Positions 21,987 to 31,355 of a stretch of DNA of 64,000 nt are shown one piece after another. The stretch is from Crenobacter intestini (GTDB lineage Bacteria; Pseudomonadota; Gammaproteobacteria; Burkholderiales; Chromobacteriaceae): positions 239-64,238 of the forward strand of contig NZ_STGJ01000018.1 of assembly GCF_004919095.1 (NCBI RefSeq), read 5' to 3'. The notes beneath the pieces are model-generated. The model saw only the letters and a program-made list of their open reading frames with translations, ran no database searches and was not told where the DNA came from. Made by a program: the position numbers and the translations under genes. Position 1 is the stretch's first letter, and each line of letters begins with the position of its first letter.

Positions 21987-22721
21987 ATGGACAAAACGAC
22001 CCACTTCGGCTTCAAGAGCGTCGCCGAAAGCGAAAAGGCGGGCAAGGTTGCCGAGGTGTTCCACTCGGTCGCGCAGAAGTACGACGTGATGAACGACCTG
22101 ATGTCGGGCGGCCTGCACCGCATCTGGAAGCACTTCACGCTGAACACCGCCGGCGTGCGCCGCGGCGACAAGGTGCTCGACATCGCCGGGGGCACCGGCG
22201 ATTTGGCGCGCGGCTGGGCCAAGCGGGTCGGCAAGGAAGGCGAGGTGTGGCTGACCGACATCAACTCGTCGATGCTGACCGTCGGCCGCGATCGCCTGCT
22301 CGACGAGGGGCTGATGCTGCCGGTGTCGCTGGCCGACGCCGAGAAGCTGCCGTTCCCGGACAACTACTTTAACCTGGTGTCGGTCGCCTTCGGCCTGCGC
22401 AACATGACGCACAAGGACGCCGCGCTCGCCGAGATGTACCGCGTACTCAAACCCGGCGGCAAGCTTCTGGTGCTCGAGTTCTCCAAGGTGTGGAAGCCGC
22501 TCTCTCCGGTGTACGACTTCTACTCGTTCAAAGCGCTGCCGGTGATGGGCAAGCTGGTCGCGAACGACGCGGATAGCTACCAGTACCTCGCCGAGTCGAT
22601 CCGCATGCACCCGGACCAGGAAACCCTCAAGCAGCTGATGCTGGACGCGGGTTTCGGCAAGGTCGACTACCACAACCTGTCCGCCGGTGTCGTCGCGCTG
22701 CACAAGGGCTTCAAGTTCTGA
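21987..22721 (+). CDS. ubiE: Ubiquinone/menaquinone C-methyltransferase
   Basis: A 244-residue SAM-dependent methyltransferase for the C-methylation step of ubiquinone (and menaquinone) synthesis. It has [18 protein letters not shown], motif [13 protein letters not shown] and the family segment [19 protein letters not shown] follows GGGAGTAAAC. The stop overlaps the start of the SMR gene by one base (TGATG). Confidence 0.96.
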   Translation: MDKTTHFGFKSVAESEKAGKVAEVFHSVAQKYDVMNDLMSGGLHRIWKHFTLNTAGVRRGDKVLDIAGGTGDLARGWAKRVGKEGEVWLTDINSSMLTVGRDRLLDEGLMLPVSLADAEKLPFPDNYFNLVSVAFGLRNMTHKDAALAEMYRVLKPGGKLLVLEFSKVWKPLSPVYDFYSFKALPVMGKLVANDADSYQYLAESIRMHPDQETLKQLMLDAGFGKVDYHNLSAGVVALHKGFKF

Positions 22722-23065
22722 TGGGCGCGCTTGCCAAGGTGCCCACCTGGCTGATGCTCGCGCTGGCGATCCTGGCCGAGGTGAGCGCGACGAGCTCGAT
22801 GAAGCTGACCGAAGGCTTCACGCGGCCGCTGCCGACCGTGCTGGTGCTGTGTGGTTACGCGCTGTCGCTCAGCCTGCTCGCGCAGGTGGTGCAGCGGGTC
22901 GACGTCGGCGTCGTCTACGCGATCTGGTGCGGAGTCGGCATGGCCGCCGTCGCGCTGGTCGGCGTGCTGGTATACGGCGAGGCGGTGACGCTCGCCAAGG
23001 TCGGTGGCATCGTGCTGATTGTCGCCGGCACCCTGATGTTGAGCCTGGCCATGCGTGGCCACTAG
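22721..23065 (+). CDS. Small multidrug resistance (SMR) family transporter
   Basis: A 114-residue protein with four membrane helices. Helix 1 carries the essential glutamate in AILAEVSATSSMKLTEGF, as in EmrE; the third helix has GVVYAIWCGVGMAAVA. SMR proteins exchange protons for cationic drugs or guanidinium. EmrE-like and Gdx-like functions cannot be separated with confidence here. It is embedded in the ubiE-ubiJ-ubiB operon with coupled translation, which is unusual. Confidence 0.88.
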   Translation: MGALAKVPTWLMLALAILAEVSATSSMKLTEGFTRPLPTVLVLCGYALSLSLLAQVVQRVDVGVVYAIWCGVGMAAVALVGVLVYGEAVTLAKVGGIVLIVAGTLMLSLAMRGH

Positions 23066-23080
23066 CCGGAGTAAAACGTG

Positions 23081-23680
23081 ATGCTGACGCTGGCCGTGTT
23101 CAACCACCTGCTCGGGCAGCAGCCCGAACTGCGCGCCGAACTCGCGCGCTGGCACGGCCGCCGCGTCGCCGTCGCGCTCGCGCCGTTCAGCGTCGCCGGT
23201 GTCGTCACCGACGAGGGCTACCTCGCGCGCTGTCCGGGCGAGCCCGAGGCGACGGTGCGGCTGGGCCACGGCCTGGTGCTCGCCTCGCTGGCCGGCGGCA
23301 CGCCCGACATGCGGGAAGTGAAGACCAGCGGCGACGCCGCGCTGGCCGGTGCCGTGCTCGCGGTGCTCACCCGCTTGTCCTGGGACGCAGAGGAAGACGT
23401 CTCGCGCGTGCTGGGCGACGCCGCCGCGCACCGGCTGGGCCGCTTCGTGCGCCGCGCATTCGGCCTGAAGGGCGAGATCGGCGGGCGCCTGCTGGAGGGC
23501 TGGGTCGAGCATCTCCGCGACGAGGCGCCGCTCGTCGCGCACCGGCGAGACGTCGAGCGCTTCGTCGCTGACGTTGACGCGCTGCGCGACGACGCCGAGC
23601 GCCTCGCCAAGCGGCTCGCGCGGCTGGAAACCGCCGCCGGGCCTTCATCCACTGCCAAGCAAGGGGCCTCATGCGCCTGA
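23081..23680 (+). CDS. ubiJ: Ubiquinone biosynthesis accessory factor UbiJ
   Basis: An SCP2-domain lipid-binding protein (199 residues) of the aerobic ubiquinone synthesis complex. The N-terminal part resembles a sterol-carrier fold; the C-terminal third ([19 protein letters not shown] to LAKRLARLE) is coiled-coil as in UbiJ. Position between ubiE and ubiB is the classic arrangement. Both GTG at 23078 and ATG at 23081 are in reach of GGAG at 23068; I prefer ATG. Confidence 0.88.
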   Translation: MLTLAVFNHLLGQQPELRAELARWHGRRVAVALAPFSVAGVVTDEGYLARCPGEPEATVRLGHGLVLASLAGGTPDMREVKTSGDAALAGAVLAVLTRLSWDAEEDVSRVLGDAAAHRLGRFVRRAFGLKGEIGGRLLEGWVEHLRDEAPLVAHRRDVERFVADVDALRDDAERLAKRLARLETAAGPSSTAKQGASCA

Positions 23681-25197
23681 AGCGTTTTACCCGCATCGTC
23701 TCCACCTTCTACCGCTACGGTCTTGATGAATTCTTCGCCGGCCACTCGCGGCTGGGTTTCGTGCACAGCCTGCTGCGCTGGTTACCCATCCCGCGCGACC
23801 TGACGCGGTCGCGCCCCGAGCGGGTGCGCCTCGCGCTGGAGAGCCTGGGGCCGATCTTCGTCAAGTTCGGCCAGCTGTTGTCCACCCGCCGCGACTTGTT
23901 GCCGCACGACTACGCCGAGGCGCTCGCCCACTTGCAGGACCGCGTCGCGCCGTTCGACGGCGAACTGGCGCGGCGGGTGATCGAGCAGAGCCTTAACCGT
24001 CGCGTCGACGACATCTACGTCGACTTCGAGACGCAGCCGGTGGCCAGCGCGTCGGTCGCGCAGGTGCACCGCGCGTGGCTGCGCGAGGCGGACGACAGCC
24101 GTGGCCGCGAAGTCGCGGTCAAGGTGCTGCGCCCGGGCATCGCGCCGGTGATCGAGCAGGATCTCGCGTTGATGAAGATGCTGGCAGGCTGGGTCGAGCG
24201 GCTGTTCGCCGACGGCAAGCGGCTGAAGCCGCGCGAGGTGGTCGCCGAATTCGACCGCCACCTGCACGACGAGCTGGACATGATGCACGAGGCGGGCAAC
24301 GCCTCGCAGCTGCGGCGTAACTTCGAAGGCTCCGACATGCTGGTGGTGCCCGAGGTGTTCTACGAGGCGACCAGCACCGACGTACTGACGCTCGAATGGA
24401 TGCGCGGCGTGCCGGTTGGCCGCATCGAAGAATTGCGCGCGGCAGGCGTCGATTTGAAGCAGTTGTCGCGCTTCGGCGTCGAGATATTCTTCACCCAGGT
24501 GTTCCGCCACGGCTTCTTCCACGCCGACATGCACCCGGGCAACATCTTCGTCGCACCGGACGGCCGCTATATCGCGCTCGACTTCGGCATCGTCGGCAGC
24601 CTGACCGAGAAGGACAAGCACTACCTGGCGATCAACTTCCTCGCCTTCTTCAACCGCGATTATCACCGCGTCGCCACCGCGCATATCGAGTCGGGCTGGG
24701 TGCCGGCCGACACCCGCCCGGAAGAGCTGGAAGCGGCGGTACGCACCGTGTGCGAACCCTTCTTCGACAAGCCCTTAAGCCAGATCTCCTTCGGCATGGT
24801 GCTGCTGCGCCTGTTTGAAACCAGCCGCCGCTTCAACGTCGAGATCCAGCCGCAGCTGGTGCTGCTGCAAAAGACGCTGCTCAATATCGAGGGCCTGGGC
24901 CGCCAGCTCGACCCCGACCTCAACCTGTGGGACACCGCCAAGCCCTTCCTCACCAAGTGGATGAACGAGCAGATCGGCTGGCGCGGCTTGCTGTGCACCC
25001 TGAAGGACGAGGCGCCGCAATGGGCGACCACCCTGCCGACCCTGCCTCGCAAGCTGAACGAAGCCTTGTCCGGCAAGTCGTCCGAGCTGATGGTGGCGGG
25101 CTATCTGCAGCTGATGCGCGAACAGAAGCGGCAGAACTTCCTGCTCGCGCTGATCGCGCTGCTATTGGGCGCACTGCTGTTGAAGGATTTGCTGTAG
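23671..25197 (+). CDS. ubiB: Ubiquinone biosynthesis regulatory ATPase UbiB
   Basis: A 508-residue atypical kinase-like membrane protein needed for ubiquinone synthesis. It has the KxGQ motif ([17 protein letters not shown]), the Ala-rich nucleotide loop ([12 protein letters not shown]), the catalytic [10 protein letters not shown] and the metal-binding ALDFGIVG. The C-terminus has a hydrophobic tail ([16 protein letters not shown]). It overlaps ubiJ by ten bases and ends the operon. Confidence 0.96.
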   Translation: MRLKRFTRIVSTFYRYGLDEFFAGHSRLGFVHSLLRWLPIPRDLTRSRPERVRLALESLGPIFVKFGQLLSTRRDLLPHDYAEALAHLQDRVAPFDGELARRVIEQSLNRRVDDIYVDFETQPVASASVAQVHRAWLREADDSRGREVAVKVLRPGIAPVIEQDLALMKMLAGWVERLFADGKRLKPREVVAEFDRHLHDELDMMHEAGNASQLRRNFEGSDMLVVPEVFYEATSTDVLTLEWMRGVPVGRIEELRAAGVDLKQLSRFGVEIFFTQVFRHGFFHADMHPGNIFVAPDGRYIALDFGIVGSLTEKDKHYLAINFLAFFNRDYHRVATAHIESGWVPADTRPEELEAAVRTVCEPFFDKPLSQISFGMVLLRLFETSRRFNVEIQPQLVLLQKTLLNIEGLGRQLDPDLNLWDTAKPFLTKWMNEQIGWRGLLCTLKDEAPQWATTLPTLPRKLNEALSGKSSELMVAGYLQLMREQKRQNFLLALIALLLGALLLKDLL

Positions 25198-25543
25198 GTG
25201 GTGGGTTACGCCGCCCATTCCTTCGCGCCGCTTCGCTAGCCGCGCTCAGTCAGCGGCTAACTCGCGTGCGGAGTCGCCAACCTTATGGGGAGCCACCCCG
25301 AGTCCCGTAGCCGCAAGCCGCGGCGAAGCCGGTCGCCAAGGTTTTAAGTCGCCCTTTGTTCGAGCAATTTGACGCTAGCAAATTGCGAGTCGGGCGGAGC
25401 CTTGGTGGGCGGCTTTGACGCGGAGTTTCGCTGCGGATTCGGGTCGCTTTTTCTTTCGACCATTTCTTTTGGCGAGACAAAAGCAATGGCCCCGTCTGCC
25501 GCGCGGAAGCGGCAAGGAAAACATCCGCCTGTCGGATTCATTC
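25198..25543. other. Non-coding, hairpin-rich spacer after ubiB
   Basis: About 350 bases with no supportable gene. It holds a perfect 8-bp hairpin (25364-25371 with 25379-25386) and a 12-bp hairpin with one mismatch (25460-25471 with 25478-25489), the latter in a T-rich context (TTTTTCTTTCGACC). Open frames of 60-80 codons on both strands lack ribosome sites and recognisable domains. The layout resembles dispersed intergenic repeats of proteobacteria, but only one copy is in the window. Confidence 0.5.
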
Positions 25544-25575
25544 AAAGGCCCGCCGTCATCGCGGGCCTTTTTGCG
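25544..25575 (+). terminator. Terminator downstream of the ubi operon
   Basis: AAAGGCCCGC at 25544-25553 pairs perfectly with GCGGGCCTTT at 25561-25570, loop of seven, followed by TT and GCGCC; the T-run is five long including the stem. Confidence 0.75.
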
Positions 25576-25593
25576 CCAGGATCAGGCAGGGGC

Positions 25594-25622
25594 TTGTCAT
25601 TTGATATATAAAAAGACATAAT
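25594..25622 (+). promoter_or_regulatory. Sigma-70-type promoter of the carboxymuconolactone decarboxylase-like gene
   Basis: TTGTCA at 25594-25599 and CATAAT at 25617-25622 with 17-base spacing, 27 bases before the start codon and in a locally AT-rich stretch. Each box is 5/6 to consensus. Confidence 0.6.
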
Positions 25623-25649
25623 ATGTGTGCCGTTAACGAAGGAGCCACC

Positions 25650-26033
25650 ATGAGCCACAACTACCAGGAACTGGCCGCCGCCCTCGGCGCCAAGGTCGCC
25701 GAGCTGCGCCGCGAGATCCCCGAGACGATGAAGGGCTTCGGCCAGATGAACCGTGCAGCGCACGCCAACGGCGCGCTGGATAACAAGCAGAAGGAGCTGA
25801 TCGCGATCGCCATCGGCATCGCCGGCCGCTGCCAGGGCTGCCTCGCCTTCCACGCCAAGGCGCTTGTCGAGCTGGGCTGCACCCGTGCCGAATTCCTCGA
25901 GATGCTGCAGGTTGCGGTGTACATGGGCGGCGGCCCGTCGCTGATGACGGCGGCCGAGGCGCTGATGGCGTACGAGAGCTTCGGCGGCGAGCGCGCGCTG
26001 CAGCCGGCCGGTGCGGAGGCCAGCCCGCTGTAA
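25650..26033 (+). CDS. Carboxymuconolactone decarboxylase/AhpD-like protein
   Basis: A 127-residue all-helical protein of the CMD/AhpD family. The redox motif GRCQGCLAFHAKAL has the CxxC pair and downstream His typical of the alkylhydroperoxidase-like subgroup, so a thiol-dependent peroxidase or reductase role is more likely than true decarboxylation. The start follows AAGGAG with seven-base spacing; an earlier in-frame ATG overlaps the promoter. It stands alone with its own promoter and terminator. Substrate unknown. Confidence 0.82.
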   Translation: MSHNYQELAAALGAKVAELRREIPETMKGFGQMNRAAHANGALDNKQKELIAIAIGIAGRCQGCLAFHAKALVELGCTRAEFLEMLQVAVYMGGGPSLMTAAEALMAYESFGGERALQPAGAEASPL

Positions 26034-26066
26034 AGCGAGCGTAGCGCTGTAGAAAAGGCAAGGCTG

Positions 26067-26100
26067 ACGCCCCGCGTCCCCTCAGGGATGCGGGGCGTTT
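26067..26100. terminator. Bidirectional terminator between convergent genes
   Basis: ACGCCCCGC and GCGGGGCGT arms with further pairing of GTCCC/GGGAT inside, between the CMD-like gene (plus) and the Mth938-like gene (minus). T-tracts are short on both sides. Confidence 0.65.
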
Positions 26101-26105
26101 GTGCG

Positions 26106-26474
26106 TCAGGCGGGCAGCAGCGCGGCGAGCACTTTGCGGCCCTCGGCGTGCAGGATGTTGTAGGTGCGGCAGGCGGCGGCGCTGTCCATTACCTCGACGC
26201 CGACGTGCGCGGCCGACAGCGCGGCGTACAGGCGCGGGTGCAGCAGGCGCTGCACCTTGCCGCAGCCGACCAGCACCACCTCCGGCTCGAAGCGGGCGAG
26301 CTCGGCGAAGTGCTCGGGCGCGAGCGCGTCGAACGAGGTCGCGCTCCATTGCGCGGCGTGTTCGCCGCACACCACGAGCGGGTGGCTGTAACGGGTCTGG
26401 CCGAGCTGGAAATAGCCGTCGCCGTAGCCGCTGAACAACTGGTGGCCGGCGAGCTCGGACTGGTGCAGTTTCAT
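26106..26474 (-). CDS. Mth938-like (DUF498) domain protein
   Basis: A 122-residue protein of the DUF498/Mth938 family, related to the mitochondrial complex I assembly factor NDUFAF3. Visible features are an N-terminal IKLxQSELAGHQLFSGYGDG-like segment (here MKLHQSELAGHQLFSGYGDG) and EVVLVGCGKVQRLLHP in the middle. Function in bacteria is not established. A perfect TATAAT on the minus strand (26545-26540) lies about 66 bases upstream. Confidence 0.82.
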   Translation of the reverse strand: MKLHQSELAGHQLFSGYGDGYFQLGQTRYSHPLVVCGEHAAQWSATSFDALAPEHFAELARFEPEVVLVGCGKVQRLLHPRLYAALSAAHVGVEVMDSAAACRTYNILHAEGRKVLAALLPA

Positions 26475-26637
26475 GGGCGGGTTTCCTTGCGCGAGGGGGG
26501 CGCCGCTGGCTAGTGCAGCGCAGCAGCGGATGGGATAGGATTATAGCCGACTGTAATGACACTCAGGTGGCTACGCGCGAGCCGCGCCGGCCTGACCTCA
26601 CCTACGCGGGCGCGGCCCGCCAGAAGGATTCTGCCCC

Positions 26638-27867
26638 ATGCAACCCGTGCGCAAATCGCAGAAGCTCGCCAACGTCTGCTACGACATCCGCGGACCGGTG
26701 CTCGAGCACGCGAAGAAGATGGAAGAAGAAGGCCATCGCATCATCAAGCTCAATATCGGCAACCCGGCGCCGTTCGGCTTTTACGCGCCGGACGAGATCA
26801 CCGCCGACATGATTGCCAACCTGCCGGCGGCCTCCGGCTACGCCGACTCCAAGGGCCTGTTTGCCGCGCGCAAGGCGATCATGCACTACACGCAGGAGAA
26901 GAACATCCCCGGCGTCGGGCTGGAGGACATTTACGTCGGCAACGGCGTCTCCGAGCTGATCGTGATGGCGATGCAGGCGCTGCTCGATAACGGTGACGAG
27001 GTGCTGGTGCCGGCGCCGGACTATCCCCTGTGGACGGCGGCGGTCAGCCTGGCCGGTGGCCGTGCGGTGCACTATGTGTGCGACGAGGCGCAAGGCTGGT
27101 TCCCCGACATCGCCGACATCGAGGCCAAGATCACGCCGAACACGCGCGCGATCGTGGTGATCAACCCGAACAACCCGACCGGCGCGGTCTACCCGCAACC
27201 CCTGCTCGAGCAGATCGTCGAACTGGCGCGCAAGCACCAGCTGATCATCTACGCCGACGAGATCTACGACAAGGTGCTGTACGACAGCGAGCACCATGTG
27301 TCGATCGCCAGCCTGGCGCCGGACGTGCTGTGCGTGACGATGAATGGCCTCTCCAAGAACTACCGCGCCTGTGGCTACCGCGCCGGCTGGATGTCGGTGT
27401 CCGGCGAGAAGCGCCACGCGCGCGACTATATCGAGGGGCTGAACATGCTCGCCTCGATGCGCCTGTGCGCCAACGTGCCCGGCCAGTACGCGATCCAGAC
27501 CGCGCTGGGCGGCTACCAGAGCATCAACGACCTGGTCGCCCCCAGCGGCCGCCTCGCCCGCCAGCGCGACCTAGCGTACGAGATGCTGAGTGCGATGCCC
27601 GGCGTCTCCTGCGTGAAGCCCAAGGGCGCGCTCTACATGTTCCCGCGCCTCGACCCCGAGGTGTACCCGATCGCCGACGACCAGCAGTTCATCCTCGAGC
27701 TGCTGCAGCAGGAGAAGGTATTGCTGGTGCAGGGGACGGGGTTTAACTGGATTGCACCGGATCACTTCCGCGTGGTATTCCTTCCGAATACGGACGACCT
27801 CGCCGAGGCGCTCGGCCGGGTCGGGCACTTCCTCGAAAACTACCGCCTGCGCCACGGCACCAACTAG
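26638..27867 (+). CDS. alaA: PLP-dependent aminotransferase, probable glutamate-pyruvate transaminase (AlaA)
   Basis: A 409-residue fold-type I aminotransferase close to E. coli AlaA, which makes alanine from pyruvate and glutamate. It has LNIGNPAPFGFYAPDEI, the INPNNPTGAVYP motif, the aspartate-bearing YADEIYDKVLYD and the PLP lysine near residue 240 (NGLSKNYRACGYRAGW). The C-terminus matches the subgroup (HFRVVFLPNTDDL). It lies upstream of hom-thrC but has its own terminator. Confidence 0.9.
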   Translation: MQPVRKSQKLANVCYDIRGPVLEHAKKMEEEGHRIIKLNIGNPAPFGFYAPDEITADMIANLPAASGYADSKGLFAARKAIMHYTQEKNIPGVGLEDIYVGNGVSELIVMAMQALLDNGDEVLVPAPDYPLWTAAVSLAGGRAVHYVCDEAQGWFPDIADIEAKITPNTRAIVVINPNNPTGAVYPQPLLEQIVELARKHQLIIYADEIYDKVLYDSEHHVSIASLAPDVLCVTMNGLSKNYRACGYRAGWMSVSGEKRHARDYIEGLNMLASMRLCANVPGQYAIQTALGGYQSINDLVAPSGRLARQRDLAYEMLSAMPGVSCVKPKGALYMFPRLDPEVYPIADDQQFILELLQQEKVLLVQGTGFNWIAPDHFRVVFLPNTDDLAEALGRVGHFLENYRLRHGTN

Positions 27868-27885
27868 GCCGCGGCAGGCCAACAC

Positions 27886-27907
27886 AAGGGACCGTGCGCG
27901 GTCCCTT
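27886..27907 (+). terminator. Terminator after alaA
   Basis: A perfect 9-bp stem (AAGGGACCG and complement) with a TGCG loop, followed by CTTTGC. The T-run is weak. Confidence 0.65.
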
Positions 27908-27946
27908 CTTTGCAGCGAACACGCGTATAAAACCAGGAGCACGAGC

Positions 27947-29257
27947 ATGAAGCCGATCAATATTGGCCTGATGGGGGTTGGGACGGTCGGTGGCGGTGTC
28001 GCCACCGTATTGAAGCGAAATGCTGAAGAAATCAGCCGGCGTGCCGGCCGCGACATCCGCCTGACCATCGCTGCGCGCCGCAATGTCGAGCAGGCGCGCG
28101 AGCTGGTCGGCGAGGAAGTCGCCATTGTGGCCGACGCCTTCGCGGTCGTCGACCACCCGGACGTCGACATCGTGGTCGAGCTGATCGGCGGCGACACCGT
28201 CGCCAAGGAACTGGTGCTGCGTGCGATCGCCAACGGCAAGCATGTGGTGACCGCCAACAAGAAGCTGCTGGCGCTGCACGGCAACGAGATCTTCGCGCGC
28301 GCGCAGGAGAAGGGCGTGATGGTCGCCTTCGAGGCGGCGGTCGCCGGCGGCATCCCGATCATCAAGGCGCTGCGCGAGGGCCTGAGCGCCAACCGCATCG
28401 AGTGGATCGCCGGCATCATCAACGGCACCTCCAACTTCATCCTGACCGAGATGCGCGAGAAGGGCGCAAGCTTCGCCGACGTGCTGGCCGAGGCGCAGCG
28501 CCTGGGTTACGCCGAAGCCGACCCGACCTTCGACGTCGAAGGCCACGACGCCGGCCACAAACTGACCATCATGGCGGCCATCGCGTTCGGCATCCCGATG
28601 AACTTCGGCGCGTGCTACCTCGAGGGCATCAGCCGCCTCGACGGCCGCGACATCCGTTACGCCGAGGAACTGGGCTACCGCGTGAAGCTGCTGGGCCTGA
28701 CCCGCTGCACCGAAGACGGGGTCGAACTGCGCGTGCATCCGACGCTGATCCCCGAGGGCCGCCTGATCGCCAACGTGAACGGCGTGATGAACGCGGTGCT
28801 GGCCAAGGGCGACGCGATCGGCCCGACCCTCTACTACGGCGCGGGCGCCGGTGCCCTGCCGACCGCGTCGGCGGTGGTCGCCGACATCGTCGACGTCGCC
28901 CGCCTGATGACGGCCGACCCCGAGCACCGCGTGCCGCACCTCGCGTTCCAGCCGGACCAGCTCAAGGACCTGCCGCTGCTGCCGATGGACGAGGTGGTCA
29001 GCTCCTACTACCTGCGCATCAGCGTGACCGACCGCGCCGGCGTGCTGGCCGAGATCACCCGTCTGCTCGCCGAGAACGACATCTCGATCGAGGCGCTGAT
29101 CCAGAAGGGCTCGTTGTCCGAGGGCACGGCCGAGGTGGTGCTGTTGACCCACCGCGTGAAGGAGCGCCAGGCCAACGCGGCGATCGCCGCGATCGAGGCC
29201 CTGGCCAGCGTCACCTGCCCGGTGGTACGCCTGCGCATGGAAGAACTCAATGGCTGA
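27947..29257 (+). CDS. hom: Homoserine dehydrogenase
   Basis: A 436-residue NAD(P)H-dependent enzyme reducing aspartate semialdehyde to homoserine for threonine and methionine synthesis. The N-terminal Rossmann motif is GLMGVGTVGGGV; the family signature FEAAVAGGIPIIKALREGL is in the middle; a C-terminal ACT domain (YLRISVTDRAGVLAEITRLL) probably allows threonine feedback. ATG at 27947 follows AGGAGCACGAGC. thrC is downstream with one gene between. Confidence 0.96.
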   Translation: MKPINIGLMGVGTVGGGVATVLKRNAEEISRRAGRDIRLTIAARRNVEQARELVGEEVAIVADAFAVVDHPDVDIVVELIGGDTVAKELVLRAIANGKHVVTANKKLLALHGNEIFARAQEKGVMVAFEAAVAGGIPIIKALREGLSANRIEWIAGIINGTSNFILTEMREKGASFADVLAEAQRLGYAEADPTFDVEGHDAGHKLTIMAAIAFGIPMNFGACYLEGISRLDGRDIRYAEELGYRVKLLGLTRCTEDGVELRVHPTLIPEGRLIANVNGVMNAVLAKGDAIGPTLYYGAGAGALPTASAVVADIVDVARLMTADPEHRVPHLAFQPDQLKDLPLLPMDEVVSSYYLRISVTDRAGVLAEITRLLAENDISIEALIQKGSLSEGTAEVVLLTHRVKERQANAAIAAIEALASVTCPVVRLRMEELNG

Positions 29258-29765
29258 GCTTGTGCCCGGCATCAGCGTCCGCCGGGCGACGCGGGACGAC
29301 CTTGAGGCGATCGTCGACATCTACAACTCGACCATCGCCTCGCGCATGGTCACCGCCGACCTCGAGCCGGTCAGCGTGGCAGACCGCGAACCGTGGTTCG
29401 CCGCGCACGGCGAGCGCCACCCGCTGTGGGTCGCCGAGGCCGGCTCCCGGGTGGTCGGCTGGGCCAGCCTGTCGGCCTTCCACAGCCGCGCCGCCTATGA
29501 CGCGACCGCCGAAGTGAGCGTCTACCTCGCGCCGGACACCCGCGGCCGCGGCCTGGGCGCGGCCTTCCTGCGCTTTGTCGAGGTGGCGTGCCCGGCGCTT
29601 GGCGTGCGCAACCTGGTCGCGCTGGTGTTCGGCCACAACGCGCCGTCGGTCGCGCTGTTTTCGCGCGCGGGCTACGCGCGCTGGGGCGAGCTGCCGCAGG
29701 TGGCGGAACTCGATTGCGTGCGGCGTGACCTCCTGATGCTCGGCAAGCACCTTACACAAGACTAA
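29250..29765 (+). CDS. GNAT N-acetyltransferase (phosphinothricin acetyltransferase-like)
   Basis: A 171-residue GNAT protein most like the Pat/YncA group, which acetylates small amino acid-like substrates. It shows DIYNSTIASRMVTADLEPVS near the N-terminus, EVSVYLAPDTRGRGLGAAFL (acetyl-CoA loop RGRGLG) and VFGHNAPSVALFSRAGYARWG. The start lies eight bases inside hom and the stop 11 bases before thrC, so it is translated within the threonine operon. Substrate unknown. Confidence 0.85.
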   Translation: MAELVPGISVRRATRDDLEAIVDIYNSTIASRMVTADLEPVSVADREPWFAAHGERHPLWVAEAGSRVVGWASLSAFHSRAAYDATAEVSVYLAPDTRGRGLGAAFLRFVEVACPALGVRNLVALVFGHNAPSVALFSRAGYARWGELPQVAELDCVRRDLLMLGKHLTQD

Positions 29766-29776
29766 AAGAGAAACCG

Positions 29777-31183
29777 ATGAAGTACATCAGCACCCGCGGC
29801 GCGATGGCGCCGCTCGAATTCTCCGACACCGTCCTGATGGGGCTTGCCCCCGATGGCGGCCTCGCGCTGCCCGAGCGCTACCCGCAGGTCGACCGCGCGA
29901 CGCTGGATGCCTGGCGCGCGCTGCCGTACCCGGAACTTGCGTTCGAGATCCTGCGCCTCTACGCGACCGACATTCCCGAGGATGACCTCAAGGCACTGAC
30001 CACACGCACCTACACCGCGGCGGTGTTCGGCAGTGCGGCGATCACCCCGGTCAAGACGCTGCACGACGGCGTGAAGATCCTCGAGCTCTCCAACGGCCCG
30101 ACGCTCGCCTTCAAGGACATGGCGATGCAGCTGCTCGGCAACCTGTTCGAGTACGTGCTGCAAAAGCGCGGCGAGCGGCTGAACATCCTCGGCGCCACCT
30201 CGGGCGACACCGGCTCGGCCGCAGAGTACGCGCTGCGCGGCAAGGCGAACGTCAACGTGTTCATGCTGTCGCCGGCCGGCAAGATGAGCGTGTTCCAGCG
30301 CGCGCAGATGTACAGCCTCACCGACGAGAACATCCACAACATCGCCGTGCGCGGCATGTTCGACGATTGCCAGGACATCGTGAAGGCGGTGCAGAACGAC
30401 CACGCCTTCAAAGAGGCGTACCGCATCGGCACCGTCAACTCGATCAACTGGGCGCGGGTGGTCGCGCAGGTGGTGTACTACTTCGCCGGTTACTTTAACG
30501 CGACCGCGAACAACGACGAGAAGCTCAGCTTCTGCGTGCCGTCCGGCAACTTCGGCAACGTGTGCGCCGGCCATATCGCGCGCCAGATGGGCCTGCCGAT
30601 CGACCGCCTGATCGTCGCCACCAACGAGAACGACGTGCTCGACGAATTCTTCCGCACTGGCGTCTACCGCCCGCGCAGCACCGCCGAGACCTTCGTCACC
30701 TCCAGCCCGTCGATGGACATCTCCAAGGCGTCCAACTTCGAGCGCTTCGTGTTCGACCTGGTCGGCCGCGACGGCGCCGAAGTGGCCCGCCTGTGGCGCG
30801 CGGTCGACGCGGGCGTCGGCTTCGACTTGTCGGCGCGCCTGGCCGACGTGCGCGAGCGCTTCGGCTTCGTCTCCGGCGCCAGCAGCCACGCCGACCGTTT
30901 GGCGACCATCCGCCAGATCGACGCCGAAGACAGCGTGGTGCTCGACCCGCACACCGCCGACGGCGTGAAGGTCGCGCGCGAAGTGCGCATCCCTGGCGAG
31001 ACGGTGCTCTGCCTGGAGACCGCGCTGCCGGCAAAGTTTGCCGAGACCATACGCGAGGCGCTGGATCGAGAACCGCCGCGTCCGGCCGGCTTCGACGGCA
31101 TCGAGGACTTGCCACAGCGGGTGGTCGAAGTCGACGCCGACGCCGCCACCGTCAAGTCGCTCATCGCGCACGCGCTGGCCTGA
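29777..31183 (+). CDS. thrC: Threonine synthase
   Basis: A 468-residue PLP enzyme converting O-phosphohomoserine to threonine. The PLP lysine is in NGPTLAFKDMAMQLLG (about Lys113); GATSGDTGSAAEYAL is the phosphate-binding stretch and VPSGNFGNVCAGHIA follows. Length is that of the longer bacterial type. A strong ribosome site (AAAGAGAAACCG) and a terminator 23 bases after the stop define the operon end. Confidence 0.96.
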   Translation: MKYISTRGAMAPLEFSDTVLMGLAPDGGLALPERYPQVDRATLDAWRALPYPELAFEILRLYATDIPEDDLKALTTRTYTAAVFGSAAITPVKTLHDGVKILELSNGPTLAFKDMAMQLLGNLFEYVLQKRGERLNILGATSGDTGSAAEYALRGKANVNVFMLSPAGKMSVFQRAQMYSLTDENIHNIAVRGMFDDCQDIVKAVQNDHAFKEAYRIGTVNSINWARVVAQVVYYFAGYFNATANNDEKLSFCVPSGNFGNVCAGHIARQMGLPIDRLIVATNENDVLDEFFRTGVYRPRSTAETFVTSSPSMDISKASNFERFVFDLVGRDGAEVARLWRAVDAGVGFDLSARLADVRERFGFVSGASSHADRLATIRQIDAEDSVVLDPHTADGVKVAREVRIPGETVLCLETALPAKFAETIREALDREPPRPAGFDGIEDLPQRVVEVDADAATVKSLIAHALA

Positions 31184-31206
31184 TTTGCCTTTCGCAAGAC
31201 CACGGC

Positions 31207-31228
31207 AAGGCAGCCTGCGGGCTGCCTT
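31207..31228 (+). terminator. Terminator after thrC
   Basis: A perfect 9-bp stem (AAGGCAGCC and complement) around a TGCG loop, followed by CTTGCTGG. Strong stem, short T-tract. Confidence 0.7.
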
Positions 31229-31355
31229 CTTGCTGGACGTGCAATGATGTTTGTGTAAATAGCCGTCGCGTGGGCGGAATGCCGGCGCCGTCCGCGATGG
31301 TTTAATCCTGCAGAGCCCTCCCCGTAGAGGAGGGCCGTTCACGGAGCAAACCCCG

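Noticed and set aside
25369-25621. Overlapping 68- and 80-codon frames in the spacer after ubiB
   Set aside because: No ribosome sites, run through the hairpins, the terminator and the promoter of the next gene.
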